From: Chania fonticola_B
Lineage (GTDB): Bacteria > Pseudomonadota > Gammaproteobacteria > Enterobacterales > Enterobacteriaceae
DNA: 64,000 nucleotides
Reading direction: 5' to 3' (one strand)
NCBI RefSeq assembly: GCF_048537545.1
Contig: NZ_CP183218.1
Translations under genes and position numbers: made by a program
Shown here: positions 7,549-16,627 of the stretch, one piece after another
Numbering within the stretch: the first letter of the stretch is position 1
Layout of the letters: the number at the start of each line of letters is the position of its first letter
The notes under the pieces: generated by a model
What the model was told of the DNA's origin: nothing
Seen by the model: only the letters and a program-made list of their open reading frames with translations
Database searches by the model: none

Positions 7549-9529
7549 GTTTCACGCCTGCTTTGCTGATTTGTTCATAGTGTTGGTTTTCAATGCGCTC
7601 GATCTCATCAACCGGCACATAGTAATCAACATCTTCATCGAAGCTCTTGACGATCCAGGTCACGATCATGCCGACGAAGCCAGCAATCGCCATCCACCAG
7701 ATATCCCAGATCATCGCGAAACCAAATACCAGGCTGAAGCCAGCAATAATCACACCGGCGCCGGTATTCTTCGGCATATGAATCGGCTCGTACTTCGCGG
7801 GTTTCTTATAGGCTTCGCCTTTTTCTTTCATGTCCCAGAACGCATCACGATCGTGAATTTCTGGCACTACGGCGAAGTTATAGAACGGAGGTGGTGAAGA
7901 GGTTGACCACTCCAGCGTACGTGCACCCCACGGGTCACCGGTCAGATCGCGGTTTTGCTCGCGGTCGCGGATACTGACGTAAACCTGGATCACTTGGCAC
8001 AGAATACCGCAGGCAATCAGCGCTGCACCGCCAGCCGCAACCAGCAGCAGAGGGTGGAACTCAGGATTGATATTCTGGCTGATACGGCGAGTCATCCCCA
8101 TGAAGCCCAGTGCGTACAGCGGCATAAAGGCGACGAAGAAACCGATGATCCAGAACCAGAATGCGCGGATACCCCAGGTCTCATTCAGACGGAAGCCGAA
8201 GGATTTAGGGAACCAGTAGGTCAGGCCAGCGAAGCAACCGAACACCACACCACCGATAATGACGTTATGGAAGTGGGCAATCAGGAACAGGCTGTTGTGC
8301 AGCACGAAGTTGGCACCCGGTACCGCCAGCAGCACGCCGGTCATCCCACCGATGGAGAAGGTGATGATGAAGCCCACGGTCCACAGCATCGCGGAGTTAA
8401 GCTGAATACGGCCCTGGTACATGGTGAACAGCCAGTTGAAGATTTTCACCCCGGTCGGGATGGAAATGATCATCGTGGCAATCCCGAAGAAGGCGTTAAC
8501 GTTGGCGCCTGACCCCATGGTAAAGAAGTGGTGCAGCCAAACGATAAACGACAGGACGGTGATCGCGATGGTTGCCCATACCAGTGAGGTATAGCCGAAC
8601 AGGCGTTTCTTCGAGAAGGTGGCGGTAACTTCAGAGAACACACCGAACACTGGCAGAACCAGGATATACACCTCTGGGTGACCCCAGGCCCAAATCAGGT
8701 TGATGTACATCATCATGTTGCCGCCCATATCATTGGTAAAGAAATGGGTGCCCAGATAGCGATCCAGGGTCAGCAACGCGACGGTGACAGTCAGAATTGG
8801 GAAGGAGACAATGATCAGCACGTTGGTACACAGTGCTGCCCAGGTGAATACAGGCATCTTCATCATCGGCATGCCAGGGGCACGCATCTTCAGGATGGTG
8901 GCGAAGAAGTTCACACCGGTCAACAGGGTACCCAGACCGGAAATCTGCAGACTCCAGATCCAGTAATCGACCCCGACGCCAGGGCTGTATTCCTTACCCG
9001 ACAACGGTGGATAGGCCAACCAGCCGGTCTGTGCGAATTCACCGACACCCAGCGAGATGTTGATCAAGACTACGCCGACCACGAAGAACCAGAAGCTCAA
9101 GGAGTTCAGGAACGGGAAGGCAACGTCGCGCGCACCGATTTGCAACGGCACTACCACGTTCATCAGACCCACCACGAAAGGCATCGCCATGAAGAAGATC
9201 ATGATGACGCCGTGCGCGGTAAAGATCTGGTCGTAGTGGTGCGGCGGCAGGAATCCGGCCTCACCAGCAGACGCGAGCGCCTGCTGGCTACGCATCATGA
9301 TGGCATCAGCAAAACCACGCAGCAGCATAACCATAGCCACGATGATGTACATGATACCGATTTTTTTATGGTCGACCGAAGTCAGCCATTCGCTCCACAG
9401 CCACTTCCATTTGCCGAAATACGTGATCAGCGCCAGCAGGGCCAGCCCGCCAACGATGATTGCAGCAACGGTGACCATGATGATCGGTTCATGCAACGGA
9501 ACCGCATCAAGTGTTAATTTTCCCAACAT
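7538..9529 (-). CDS. cyoB: Cytochrome bo3 ubiquinol oxidase subunit I
   Basis: Catalytic proton-pumping subunit I of the terminal oxidase: oxidises ubiquinol and reduces O2 at a heme o3-CuB centre. The start at 9529 gives MLGKLTLDAVP and 663 residues, exactly the E. coli length; the frame is open a further 12 codons upstream into cyoA but that would be an unusual N-terminus. His106 (TAHGVIM) is a low-spin heme ligand; the CuB cluster is seen in WGHPEVYIL and VWLHHFFTMG, and the remaining heme ligands in FLIAHFHN. GAGGAA lies upstream of the start, inside the end of cyoA. Confidence 0.99.
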   Translation of the reverse strand: MLGKLTLDAVPLHEPIIMVTVAAIIVGGLALLALITYFGKWKWLWSEWLTSVDHKKIGIMYIIVAMVMLLRGFADAIMMRSQQALASAGEAGFLPPHHYDQIFTAHGVIMIFFMAMPFVVGLMNVVVPLQIGARDVAFPFLNSLSFWFFVVGVVLINISLGVGEFAQTGWLAYPPLSGKEYSPGVGVDYWIWSLQISGLGTLLTGVNFFATILKMRAPGMPMMKMPVFTWAALCTNVLIIVSFPILTVTVALLTLDRYLGTHFFTNDMGGNMMMYINLIWAWGHPEVYILVLPVFGVFSEVTATFSKKRLFGYTSLVWATIAITVLSFIVWLHHFFTMGSGANVNAFFGIATMIISIPTGVKIFNWLFTMYQGRIQLNSAMLWTVGFIITFSIGGMTGVLLAVPGANFVLHNSLFLIAHFHNVIIGGVVFGCFAGLTYWFPKSFGFRLNETWGIRAFWFWIIGFFVAFMPLYALGFMGMTRRISQNINPEFHPLLLVAAGGAALIACGILCQVIQVYVSIRDREQNRDLTGDPWGARTLEWSTSSPPPFYNFAVVPEIHDRDAFWDMKEKGEAYKKPAKYEPIHMPKNTGAGVIIAGFSLVFGFAMIWDIWWMAIAGFVGMIVTWIVKSFDEDVDYYVPVDEIERIENQHYEQISKAGVKHVN

Positions 9530-9533
9530 CAGA

Positions 9534-10487
9534 TTATTCCTCGGCTCCGGCGTGAGCATGTTCACTCATGTCCATACCCTGGCTCATGTCCATGCCCTGA
9601 TGCGCGGAAGCTTCTGCGCCTTTGTGCATGTGCATATCACCCATGAATTTGCCAATTGTCTCTTTGAACAAATTCGGTTTGACACTGGAGAAGTACTCAA
9701 CCGGGTTGTTTTCACTCGGCTCTGCCAGTTTGTTAAAATCGCTGGTGGCGTTAAGGGTATTAGACGATTCTTTCACCTTGGCTACCCACTGATCGAAGTC
9801 GCCTTCGGTCGGGGTGACAATGGCGGTGAATTTCATGCCGGAGAACCCACGGCCACTGAAGCTGCTGGAAATACCATCGTATTTGCCTGCTTCGTTGCCG
9901 ATCAGGTGCAGTTTGGTCTGCATCCCGGCCATCGCATAAATCTGCCCACCTAACTGAGGAATAAAGAACGAGTTCATTACCGAGTTAGAGGTGACTTTGA
10001 ATTCGACGGGAACATCTTTCGGGAAAGCCAGCTCATTAACGGTCGCGATACCCTGCTCTGGGTAGATGAACAGCCATTTCCAGTCTAACGATACCACTTC
10101 GATGGTCATTGGCTTTTTGTCGGCGACAATCGGCCTGAATGGATCCAGCGCGTGGGTTGTTTTCCAGGTTATGGTGCCAAGGATGGCGATGATAATGATT
10201 GGAATGGTCCAGACGACCGCTTCAATCTTGTTGGAGTGTGACCAATTCGGACTGTACTTGGCGCTCTTGTTGGAAGCACGATACTTCCAGGCAAAGGCAA
10301 ATGCCATGAAGATCACTGGCACCACAACGATCAGCATCAAGCCGATTGCCGTGAGGATCAGTCTTCGTTGCTCAACACCTATTGCTCCTTTGGGATCCAT
10401 CAACACCATATCGCAACCGCTTAGCAGAACGGTGGCGACAATTAAGGATAACATCCCAATACTTTTATTGTATTTCTTAAGTCTCAT
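9534..10487 (-). CDS. cyoA: Cytochrome bo3 ubiquinol oxidase subunit II
   Basis: Lipid-anchored subunit II of cytochrome bo3, 317 residues. A signal peptide ends in the lipobox LSGC with Cys25, followed by two membrane helices and a periplasmic cupredoxin domain that has lost the CuA ligands, as in all quinol oxidases. The last ~35 residues are rich in Met and His (MHMHKGAE, HQGMDMSQGMDMSEHAHA); the E. coli protein has a similar tail. First gene of cyoABCDE. A good sigma70 promoter lies about 50 bases upstream. Confidence 0.98.
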   Translation of the reverse strand: MRLKKYNKSIGMLSLIVATVLLSGCDMVLMDPKGAIGVEQRRLILTAIGLMLIVVVPVIFMAFAFAWKYRASNKSAKYSPNWSHSNKIEAVVWTIPIIIIAILGTITWKTTHALDPFRPIVADKKPMTIEVVSLDWKWLFIYPEQGIATVNELAFPKDVPVEFKVTSNSVMNSFFIPQLGGQIYAMAGMQTKLHLIGNEAGKYDGISSSFSGRGFSGMKFTAIVTPTEGDFDQWVAKVKESSNTLNATSDFNKLAEPSENNPVEYFSSVKPNLFKETIGKFMGDMHMHKGAEASAHQGMDMSQGMDMSEHAHAGAEE

Positions 10488-10538
10488 CTAACGACCCCAA
10501 TTACCAAGGCTCTATATTGTCGTTTCATGTGTGCGGGC

Positions 10539-10567
10539 ATTTTACGGGAAGGTTGCAGTACTGTAAA
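10539..10567 (-). promoter_or_regulatory. Predicted sigma70 promoter of cyoABCDE
   Basis: On the minus strand TTTACA (10562-10567) and TAAAAT (10539-10544) are separated by 17 bases, which gives a 5' leader of roughly 45 bases to cyoA. In E. coli this operon is repressed by ArcA and FNR; I see no site I can assign with confidence here. Confidence 0.65.
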
Positions 10568-10894
10568 CATACTTAAGAGAGTGTCAGCGGCTTGTTGACA
10601 CTTTCTGTTAAGGGGGTCACACATGTAACGTAAGGTGACAATTTACTAATGGCAACAACGTGTTGGCGAGCTGAATCGTTCCGGGGGGATGCTATGTCAT
10701 GGAAAACCAAGGGTATGTCAGGATATGGCGTCAGCGGTGGCGATGTTTGAATAGGCGCAAAAAGGTTTATTTAATGTAAAATTTTTGTTTTGTTGAGGTG
10801 AATTAAAATCTATTTCCGAGCGTTTTACTCGGGTAAAAAAATAGCTTTGGCGAAAATATTAAATTTTTAACGAAATAAATTCGCTTTTCTGATG

Positions 10895-10932
10895 CTTTTT
10901 TGTTGGCCGAATTTTATCGGCCAACAAAAAAA
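10895..10932 (-). terminator. Terminator of ampG
   Basis: A 9-bp stem GTTGGCCGA/TCGGCCAAC with a 6-base loop is flanked by T-runs on both strands, so it may work in both directions. It directly follows ampG. Confidence 0.85.
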
Positions 10933-12411
10933 TCACGCTAATTGCGTTCGGCGCAACGCCAGGTAGTCCAACAGGCTGCCCATGATAATCCCCACCAGGC
11001 TCAGCATGGCACCGGTTTGCAGGAGCTGCACGGCGAGGTCGGGCCAGTTGGTCCAATTCAGCGCGTTGGCGATCAGCAACAGCAGCCATACGCCTAGCAG
11101 CGAGCAGCCGATGCCCAACAGACGCAATGCCCAGCGGTAGGCGGCACGAAACTCAGTGCGTGGCATGAAGTTGTCGGTACGTTGCGTGTACTCCAATGTC
11201 TGGCGGCAGATTAACAGCAGCAACAGGCCTGGAACCGCAGCCGCGATGGAGAACAGATAAAACAGTGGCCAGCCATGGGCGGTCACGAACCAACCGGCAA
11301 TCGGCCCGACGTAAACACGGCCAACGGCGGAGAGCGCCGAGAGCAGGGCAAACTGGGTGGCGGAGAAGGATTTGTTGCACAGGGTCATCAGCAGGGCGAC
11401 AAAGGCTGCCGTGCCCATACCGCCACACAGGTTTTCCAGGAAAATGGCGCTGCCCATCGTCAGGATGTTTTTAGCGGTGATCGCCAACAGCCAGTAACCG
11501 ATGTTGGACACTGCCTGCAAAATGCCGAACAGCATCAGCGCCCGGAACAGGCTGAGACGCTGCATCAAGACGCCGCCGAACAGGGCCCCGATGATGGTGG
11601 CAAACAGACCGAGCGTTTTGTTCACCAGGCCGACCTCGCCGGCATCGAAGCCGACGCCGCGGATCAGAAAGGTGGTACTCAAACTCCCGGCAAAGGCGTC
11701 ACCCATCTTATACATCACGATCAGCAACAGGATCAGCCAGGCATTGTTACGGGCGAAGAAGTCACGCAGCGGAGCGACTACTGCCATCTCGAGGGTGCGC
11801 GGTGCAGGAATGCTGTCGTCCGGTTCTGGTGCCATCAGCGTAGCGGCTACGCCAATTAGCATCAGCCCGGCCATTAACCAGTAAGTCGCCTGCCAGCCGA
11901 AATAGCGATCGGCCAGCAACAGGGCCAGCCCGCCGGAAACCAGCATTGCCAGGCGATAACCCAGTACCGAGACTGCGGCCCCGGCACCACGTTCTTCGGC
12001 CGCCAGCAGATCGGTTTTGTAGGCGTCAAAAACAATATCCTGTGAGGCAGAACAGAATGCCACCACCACCGCCAGCGTGGCCAGCCACCACAGGTGCTGT
12101 GACGGATTCATAAACCCCATCGCCACGATGGCCACTACCAGCAGCAACTGGCTGATCAACAGCCAGCCACGCCGCCGCCCAAGGAACGGGGGAGTGTAGC
12201 GATCCATAAACGGAGACCAGAGGAACTTGAACACGTAGGCCTGACCTACCAGTGAGAAGATACCAATGGTTTTCAGATCTAGGCCTTCGACGGTCATCCA
12301 GGCTTGCAGCGTGCCGGAGGTCAATGCCAGCGGCAGCCCCGAGGCAAAGCCCAACACCAACAGGATGACGGAGTTACGCTGGGTAAAAATATTCAGATAC
12401 TGTTTCGACAT
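10933..12411 (-). CDS. ampG: Muropeptide MFS transporter AmpG
   Basis: Inner-membrane permease that imports GlcNAc-anhydroMurNAc peptides for cell-wall recycling; it delivers the inducers of AmpC beta-lactamase where ampR-ampC is present. The start at 12411 gives MSKQYLNIFTQ and 492 residues, one more than E. coli AmpG, and is preceded by AGGATC; the frame is open 12 codons further upstream. Conserved LGFASGLPLALTSGTLQAWM and FKFLWSPFMDRY are present, and about 14 hydrophobic segments can be counted. Downstream of yajG on the same strand with a 48-base gap, probably one operon as in E. coli. Confidence 0.97.
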   Translation of the reverse strand: MSKQYLNIFTQRNSVILLVLGFASGLPLALTSGTLQAWMTVEGLDLKTIGIFSLVGQAYVFKFLWSPFMDRYTPPFLGRRRGWLLISQLLLVVAIVAMGFMNPSQHLWWLATLAVVVAFCSASQDIVFDAYKTDLLAAEERGAGAAVSVLGYRLAMLVSGGLALLLADRYFGWQATYWLMAGLMLIGVAATLMAPEPDDSIPAPRTLEMAVVAPLRDFFARNNAWLILLLIVMYKMGDAFAGSLSTTFLIRGVGFDAGEVGLVNKTLGLFATIIGALFGGVLMQRLSLFRALMLFGILQAVSNIGYWLLAITAKNILTMGSAIFLENLCGGMGTAAFVALLMTLCNKSFSATQFALLSALSAVGRVYVGPIAGWFVTAHGWPLFYLFSIAAAVPGLLLLLICRQTLEYTQRTDNFMPRTEFRAAYRWALRLLGIGCSLLGVWLLLLIANALNWTNWPDLAVQLLQTGAMLSLVGIIMGSLLDYLALRRTQLA

Positions 12412-12459
12412 GAGATCCTGGTCTGCGTTGCCCGGAAGTACAGGCAACGCATTGCCTGA

Positions 12460-13038
12460 TTAACGTGCGTTTTGCTTGATAAAGTCGTTGACGCTGGTGT
12501 CTTGAGCCATATCGGCGATGACGTCACCCAGCACGGTGTTGACCGCATCGGTGATTTTTTCATTGCTGGCGGTGAAGGCACCCTGCACGTTATAGGTAGA
12601 ACGGTAGTTCTTCACCTGCTTGTTGCCGTTTTTGGCCTGCGCGATGATTGAAATATCCGCTTTGGTGGTGATGTTGTAGCGCAGGTTGCCTTGGGAAACG
12701 TCGGCAAACAGCGTATTCACCACGATCTGCAAATCAACCGCACCTGATGGCCCAATCATATAGCCACGCGCGCCCATTTGCTTTTCCAGCACTTCTTGTA
12801 GCAGGAAGCGCAGATCGCGCGATGGGGTCAGGGTGATCAGTTGGCCGTCACGGTTCACTTTGGCCAGCGCCTGGTCTGGGCGTTGATCGGCACCGTTAAT
12901 GCTGATGGTGATCCCTTGCAGGGTTGGGTCCTGCTGTGGCAACACGATCTTCGGGGTTACGTTCAGGGTATTGGTGCTGGTAGCACAGCCAGCCAACAGC
13001 AGTGCAGCCAGCAGCGGAAGACAAAGTTTTTTTAACAT
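12460..13038 (-). CDS. yajG: YajG family lipoprotein
   Basis: Envelope lipoprotein of unknown function, 192 residues. The start at 13038 gives MLKKLCLPLLAALLLAGC with a lipobox ending at Cys18; an open frame upstream to 13083 would bury the signal peptide behind 15 extra residues. No Asp follows the lipidated Cys (next residues Ala-Thr), which favours outer-membrane sorting. Upstream of ampG on the same strand and divergent from bolA. Confidence 0.94.
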   Translation of the reverse strand: MLKKLCLPLLAALLLAGCATSTNTLNVTPKIVLPQQDPTLQGITISINGADQRPDQALAKVNRDGQLITLTPSRDLRFLLQEVLEKQMGARGYMIGPSGAVDLQIVVNTLFADVSQGNLRYNITTKADISIIAQAKNGNKQVKNYRSTYNVQGAFTASNEKITDAVNTVLGDVIADMAQDTSVNDFIKQNAR

Positions 13039-13391
13039 TATGACTGTCTCATCAATCGTGGTTTTATACCCGGTGCTGTTCAAGCCCGCGGGCAGGGTTG
13101 TGGGTGCTTGATAATCAAAGCGCTAGAGTCAACGATAAATTGCCGCCATCATAGCATTGCCAACAACGGGGGGAAGTGTTGAAGGTGGCCGTGACGTAAA
13201 TTTTTCCTCAACCAGAATAAAAACAGGCTTTTTTGCGAGGCTCAATCGGATAAACCTCAACTGAGCCGCTTTTGTTGATGCTTTTTACAGCAAAGAGCGG
13301 TGGGATTTACGATAGCCATGTTCTGCAGGGGGCAAAACCGACTAATATTAAAGTAGAACCTGGTAGCCTGCCGGTGTTGTAAGGAGATCCT
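13039..13391. other. yajG-bolA divergent intergenic region
   Basis: 353 bases without a gene, carrying the promoters for yajG (minus) and bolA (plus). Apart from a possible gearbox-like motif close to bolA, I could not assign elements in it. Confidence 0.6.
13323..13346 (+). promoter_or_regulatory. Possible gearbox-like promoter of bolA
   Basis: CTGCAG (13323-13328) and CGACTAAT (13339-13346) resemble the E. coli bolA gearbox elements (CTGCAA and CGGCAAGT), which give growth-rate-inverse, RpoS-dependent expression. The match is partial and the spacing slightly short, so this is tentative. Confidence 0.3.
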
Positions 13392-13706
13392 ATGATCCGC
13401 GAGCAAATAGAAGCAAAGTTAAGGGCGGCGTTTGAACCCGCGTATCTGGAAGTGACTGATGAGAGCTATCGGCATAATGTTCCCGCTGGATCCGAAAGTC
13501 ATTTCAAAGTGGTGTTGGTGAGCGACCGCTTTGTCGGCGAACGGTTCCTGACCCGCCATCGCTCCATTTATGGCGTGTTGGCGGAGGAACTGGAAAACGG
13601 CGTACACGCGCTGGCATTGCATACCTATACCCTGAAAGAGTGGGAAGGGCTGCAGGATACCGTTCCGGCTTCACCACCTTGTCGTGGGGCGGGCACACTG
13701 GCTTAA
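13392..13706 (+). CDS. bolA: Transcriptional regulator / Fe-S trafficking protein BolA
   Basis: BolA-family protein of 104 residues with a class II KH-like fold. E. coli BolA affects cell shape and envelope genes in stationary phase and stress and binds monothiol glutaredoxin through a shared [2Fe-2S] cluster. The segments SHFKVVLVSDRF, RHRSIYGVL and VHALALHTYT mark the family. AAGGAG precedes the ATG. A terminator hairpin follows, so it is probably monocistronic. Confidence 0.96.
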   Translation: MIREQIEAKLRAAFEPAYLEVTDESYRHNVPAGSESHFKVVLVSDRFVGERFLTRHRSIYGVLAEELENGVHALALHTYTLKEWEGLQDTVPASPPCRGAGTLA

Positions 13707-13772
13707 TACCTAAAATTTACGGTATCAGTGGAACTTTTACCCGTATTTAAGGTATTACTACTGACGAATTTT

Positions 13773-13802
13773 GCAACGGCCTGCGGGCCGTTGCTGTTTT
13801 TG
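13773..13802 (+). terminator. Terminator of bolA
   Basis: A 9-bp stem GCAACGGCC/GGCCGTTGC with a 4-base loop, followed by TGTTTTT. Confidence 0.88.
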
Positions 13803-13914
13803 ACGACGACAAAGCCGAAGGCGTTTGCAGCTCTGATGGCCATGGCATCAAGGTATTTGGGCGAAAAATCGGCAAAAGTGTGATTTTTAACGCGCCAGTG
13901 CTGCCTTGCCATCC

Positions 13915-13943
13915 TCGACTAGCTACGCTTGCGCCGCTATAAT
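13915..13943 (+). promoter_or_regulatory. Predicted sigma70 promoter of tig
   Basis: A perfect TATAAT (13938-13943) lies 17 bases after TCGACT (13915-13920), followed by a long leader to the tig start codon at 14071. Confidence 0.75.
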
Positions 13944-14070
13944 GTCGCGTCTATTTTTTCCGGAATGGTTTCGGAACGCTCTCGACATCAGGGAACTCGG
14001 TTTTTAATGTAGCCGTCCTGGTTCTTGGAACGGAGTTGACCGAGCACTGTGATTTTTTTGAGGTAACAAG

Positions 14071-15375
14071 ATGCAAGTTTCAGTAGAAACCACTCAAGGC
14101 CTTGGGCGCCGTCTCTCTATTACTGTACCCGCTGATGTTATCAATCAGGCAGTAAAGAAAGAGCTGATCAACGCAGCTAAAAGCGTACGTATCGACGGTT
14201 TCCGTAAAGGCAAAGTGCCAATGAACATCGTCGAACAGCGTTATGGCGCCTCCGTCCGTCAGGACGTGCTGGGCGATCTGATGCAGCGCAACTTTGTTGA
14301 CGCGATCATCAAAGAGAAAATCAACCCGGCCGGTGCACCAAACTACGTACCGGGCGAGTATAAAGAAGGCGAAGATTTCGCTTTCACCGTGGAATTCGAA
14401 GTCTATCCAGAAGTTGAGCTGAAAGGCCTGGAAAGCATCGAGGTTGAAAAACCTGTAGTTGAAGTTAACGACGCCGATGTTGATACCATGTTGGAAACTC
14501 TGCGTAAGCAGCAAGCGACCTGGAAAGACACCGACGGCGCAGCCACTGCTGAAGACCGCGTGACCGTTGACTTCACCGGCTCTATCGACGGTGAAGAGTT
14601 TGAAGGCGGTAAAGCTGCCGATTTCGTTCTGGCTATGGGCCAGGGCCGCATGATCCCAGGCTTCGAAGAAGGTCTGGTGGGTCATAAAGCCGGTGAAGAG
14701 TTCACCATCGACGTCAACTTCCCAGAAGATTACCACGCAGAAAACCTGAAAGGGAAAGCGGCCAAGTTCGCTATCGTGCTGAAGAAAGTTGAACAGCGCG
14801 AGCTGCCAGAACTGACTGAAGAGTTCATCAAGCGTTTCGGCGTGGCTGATGGTTCTCTCGCCGGTCTGCGTACCGAAGTGCGTAAAAACATGGAGCGCGA
14901 ACTGAAAGGCGCCGTGCGTAACCGCATCAAGACTCAGGCTATCGACGGTCTGGTCAACGCTAACGAAATCGACGTGCCAGCGGCACTGATCGACGGCGAA
15001 GTCGACGTTCTGCGTCGTCAGGCTGCACAGCGTTTTGGTGGCAACGAGAAGCAAGCGTTGGAACTGCCACGCGAACTGTTCGAAGAGCAAGCCAAACGTC
15101 GCGTTGTGGTCGGCCTGCTGTTGGGCGAAGTGATCAGCACCAACGATCTGAAAGCCGATGAAGAGCGCGTTAAGACCCTGATCGAAGAAATGGCTTCCGC
15201 CTACGAAGATCCGAGCGAAGTTGTTGAGTTCTATAGCAAAAATAAAGAGCTGATGAACAACATGCGTAACGTTGCTCTGGAAGAACAAGCGGTAGAAGCC
15301 CTGCTGGCTAAAGCGAAAGTGACCGAAAAAGCCACTACCTTCAGCGAGCTGATGAACCAGACTCAACAAGCTTAA
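14071..15375 (+). CDS. tig: Trigger factor, ribosome-bound chaperone and PPIase
   Basis: Chaperone that docks on ribosomal protein L23 at the exit tunnel and holds nascent chains. The 434-residue protein has the N-terminal ribosome-binding domain with the signature GFRKGKVP (FRK at 44-46), an FKBP-type PPIase domain at about 150-245 and a C-terminal substrate cradle. TGAGGTAAC lies before the ATG. It precedes clpP and clpX as in most gammaproteobacteria, but a terminator and a separate heat-shock promoter lie between. Confidence 0.99.
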   Translation: MQVSVETTQGLGRRLSITVPADVINQAVKKELINAAKSVRIDGFRKGKVPMNIVEQRYGASVRQDVLGDLMQRNFVDAIIKEKINPAGAPNYVPGEYKEGEDFAFTVEFEVYPEVELKGLESIEVEKPVVEVNDADVDTMLETLRKQQATWKDTDGAATAEDRVTVDFTGSIDGEEFEGGKAADFVLAMGQGRMIPGFEEGLVGHKAGEEFTIDVNFPEDYHAENLKGKAAKFAIVLKKVEQRELPELTEEFIKRFGVADGSLAGLRTEVRKNMERELKGAVRNRIKTQAIDGLVNANEIDVPAALIDGEVDVLRRQAAQRFGGNEKQALELPRELFEEQAKRRVVVGLLLGEVISTNDLKADEERVKTLIEEMASAYEDPSEVVEFYSKNKELMNNMRNVALEEQAVEALLAKAKVTEKATTFSELMNQTQQA

Positions 15376-15440
15376 TGCTGGTTGATGCCAGGAACGGCCT
15401 GATGGCAGGTCCATTGCCGTAGCAGGGAGTTCCTTACAAG

Positions 15441-15470
15441 GCCCGTAACTTTGGTTACGGGCTTTTCTTT
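15441..15470 (+). terminator. Terminator of tig
   Basis: The 9-bp stem GCCCGTAAC/GTTACGGGC with a 4-base loop is followed by TTTTCTTTT. Confidence 0.9.
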
Positions 15471-15611
15471 TGCCACGTGACTGATTAATCTCGGCTTAAC
15501 TGTGGCAATATGCACTATATTTATTGGGACGAGGATGAGTGGCGGTAGCGGAAGGCCAGTGGTTGTGACCTTGCCTGCCACACAGGGATGTTGGTGAAAT
15601 TGTTCACCGGG

Positions 15612-15639
15612 CTTGAAATTCGCTCTGTGACCCCCCAAT
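15612..15639 (+). promoter_or_regulatory. Sigma32-type heat-shock promoter of clpP
   Basis: CTTGAAA (15612-15618) and CCCCCCAAT (15631-15639) match the sigma32 pattern (CTTGAAA, then CCCCATNT) with suitable spacing. clpP is a known heat-shock gene in E. coli. Confidence 0.75.
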
Positions 15640-15796
15640 TCCTACAACAGTATGGGCCGCTTTATCCGCCTGGCGGAATGATAGCGCCGTCAAATCAGTG
15701 TGGAGCCTGTCGATGGCTTGAACGTAGTCATGATGGCCGTTCTCAAGTAGAATCGACAGACAATGGCGCCAAGGCAATTTCTATTAGGAGACGGTA

Positions 15797-16420
15797 ATGT
15801 CATACAGTGGCGAACGAGACCAATTTGCACCTAACATGGCACTGGTGCCGATGGTGGTAGAGCAGACTTCGCGCGGGGAGCGTTCTTACGATATTTATTC
15901 CCGCCTGCTGAAAGAGCGCATTATCTTCCTGACCGGCCAGGTTGAAGATCATATGGCTAATCTGATCGTGGCGCAGATGTTGTTCCTCGAGGCAGAAAGC
16001 CCAGAAAAAGATATTTTCCTGTATATCAACTCACCGGGCGGCGTGATCACGGCGGGTATGTCAATCTATGACACCATGCAGTTTATCAAACCGGACGTCA
16101 GCACCATCTGTATGGGGCAGGCGTGTTCCATGGGGTCGTTCTTGCTGACGGCAGGCACCAAGGGCAAGCGTTTCTGCCTGCCAAACTCCAGAGTGATGAT
16201 CCACCAGCCGCTGGGCGGCTACCAGGGCCAGGCAACGGATATTGAAATCCATGCGCGTGAGATCCTGAAGGTGAAGGCTCGGATGAATGAGCTGATGGCA
16301 CAACATACCGGCCAATCGCTGGAGCAGATCGAACGTGATACCGAACGTGACCGCTTCATGACGGCGGAAGAATCGGTAGAATACGGTCTGGTCGACAGCA
16401 TTCTGACGCACCGCAGCTAA
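15797..16420 (+). CDS. clpP: ATP-dependent Clp protease proteolytic subunit
   Basis: Serine protease that forms the double-heptamer chamber of ClpXP and ClpAP. The 207 residues match E. coli ClpP in length, with the catalytic triad Ser111 (QACSMGS), His136 (MIHQPLGG) and Asp185, and a short propeptide ending near residue 14. TAGGAG precedes the ATG. It lies 207 bases before clpX, with which it works. Confidence 0.99.
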   Translation: MSYSGERDQFAPNMALVPMVVEQTSRGERSYDIYSRLLKERIIFLTGQVEDHMANLIVAQMLFLEAESPEKDIFLYINSPGGVITAGMSIYDTMQFIKPDVSTICMGQACSMGSFLLTAGTKGKRFCLPNSRVMIHQPLGGYQGQATDIEIHAREILKVKARMNELMAQHTGQSLEQIERDTERDRFMTAEESVEYGLVDSILTHRS

Positions 16421-16627
16421 AACTATACCCAAAGGGCCGCAAGCTGTAGAGCGTACCTGCCGCCTGAAGGGTTATGGGTAGCGCGCGGCTTGCGGGCCGA
16501 TAGGCTATAGTATTCAGAGCGAGCCTAGCTCGCTTTAAACAGCGTTATCGGCGTTCCCGGTATAAAGTTTGGGCGCATTGTCGCCGCGTAATGGTGCGGG
16601 ACAAAGACAAAAGAAGAGGTTTGACTC

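Larger units (their letters stand above)
10488..10932. other. cyoA-ampG intergenic region
   Basis: 445 bases without a gene. The part next to cyoA holds the cyo promoter, the part next to ampG the ampG terminator. The middle (about 10740-10890) is very AT rich and has a short hairpin CCGAG/CTCGG at 10816-10832 followed by an A-run. No credible ORF is seen. Confidence 0.7.
13707..14070. other. bolA-tig intergenic region
   Basis: 364 bases that hold the bolA terminator and, in the right half, the tig promoter and a leader of about 120 bases. A 69-codon minus-strand frame (13703-13912) crosses the terminator and is not believed. Confidence 0.75.
15376..15796. other. tig-clpP intergenic region
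   Basis: 421 bases carrying the tig terminator, the sigma32-type clpP promoter and a leader of about 150 bases. A 69-codon frame ending at 15797 (from 15588) overlaps the promoter and has no family resemblance; I do not call it. Confidence 0.75.

Noticed and set aside
8678..9517. 279-codon frame antisense to cyoB
   Set aside because: His/Asp/Gln-rich shadow of a membrane protein gene.
13703..13912. 69-codon minus-strand frame between bolA and tig
   Set aside because: Runs through the bolA terminator hairpin and has no good start signal.
14080..15414. 444-codon frame antisense to tig
   Set aside because: Same cause: strong codon bias of tig leaves the complementary frame open. Its Phe/His-rich sequence matches no family I know.
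15588..15797. 69-codon frame before clpP
   Set aside because: Covers the clpP heat-shock promoter; composition not coding-like.
16434..16498. Imperfect inverted repeat between clpP and clpX (GGGCCGCAAGC with GCTTGCGGGCC)
   Set aside because: One mismatch and about 43 bases between the arms; no second copy seen, so not enough to call a repetitive element.
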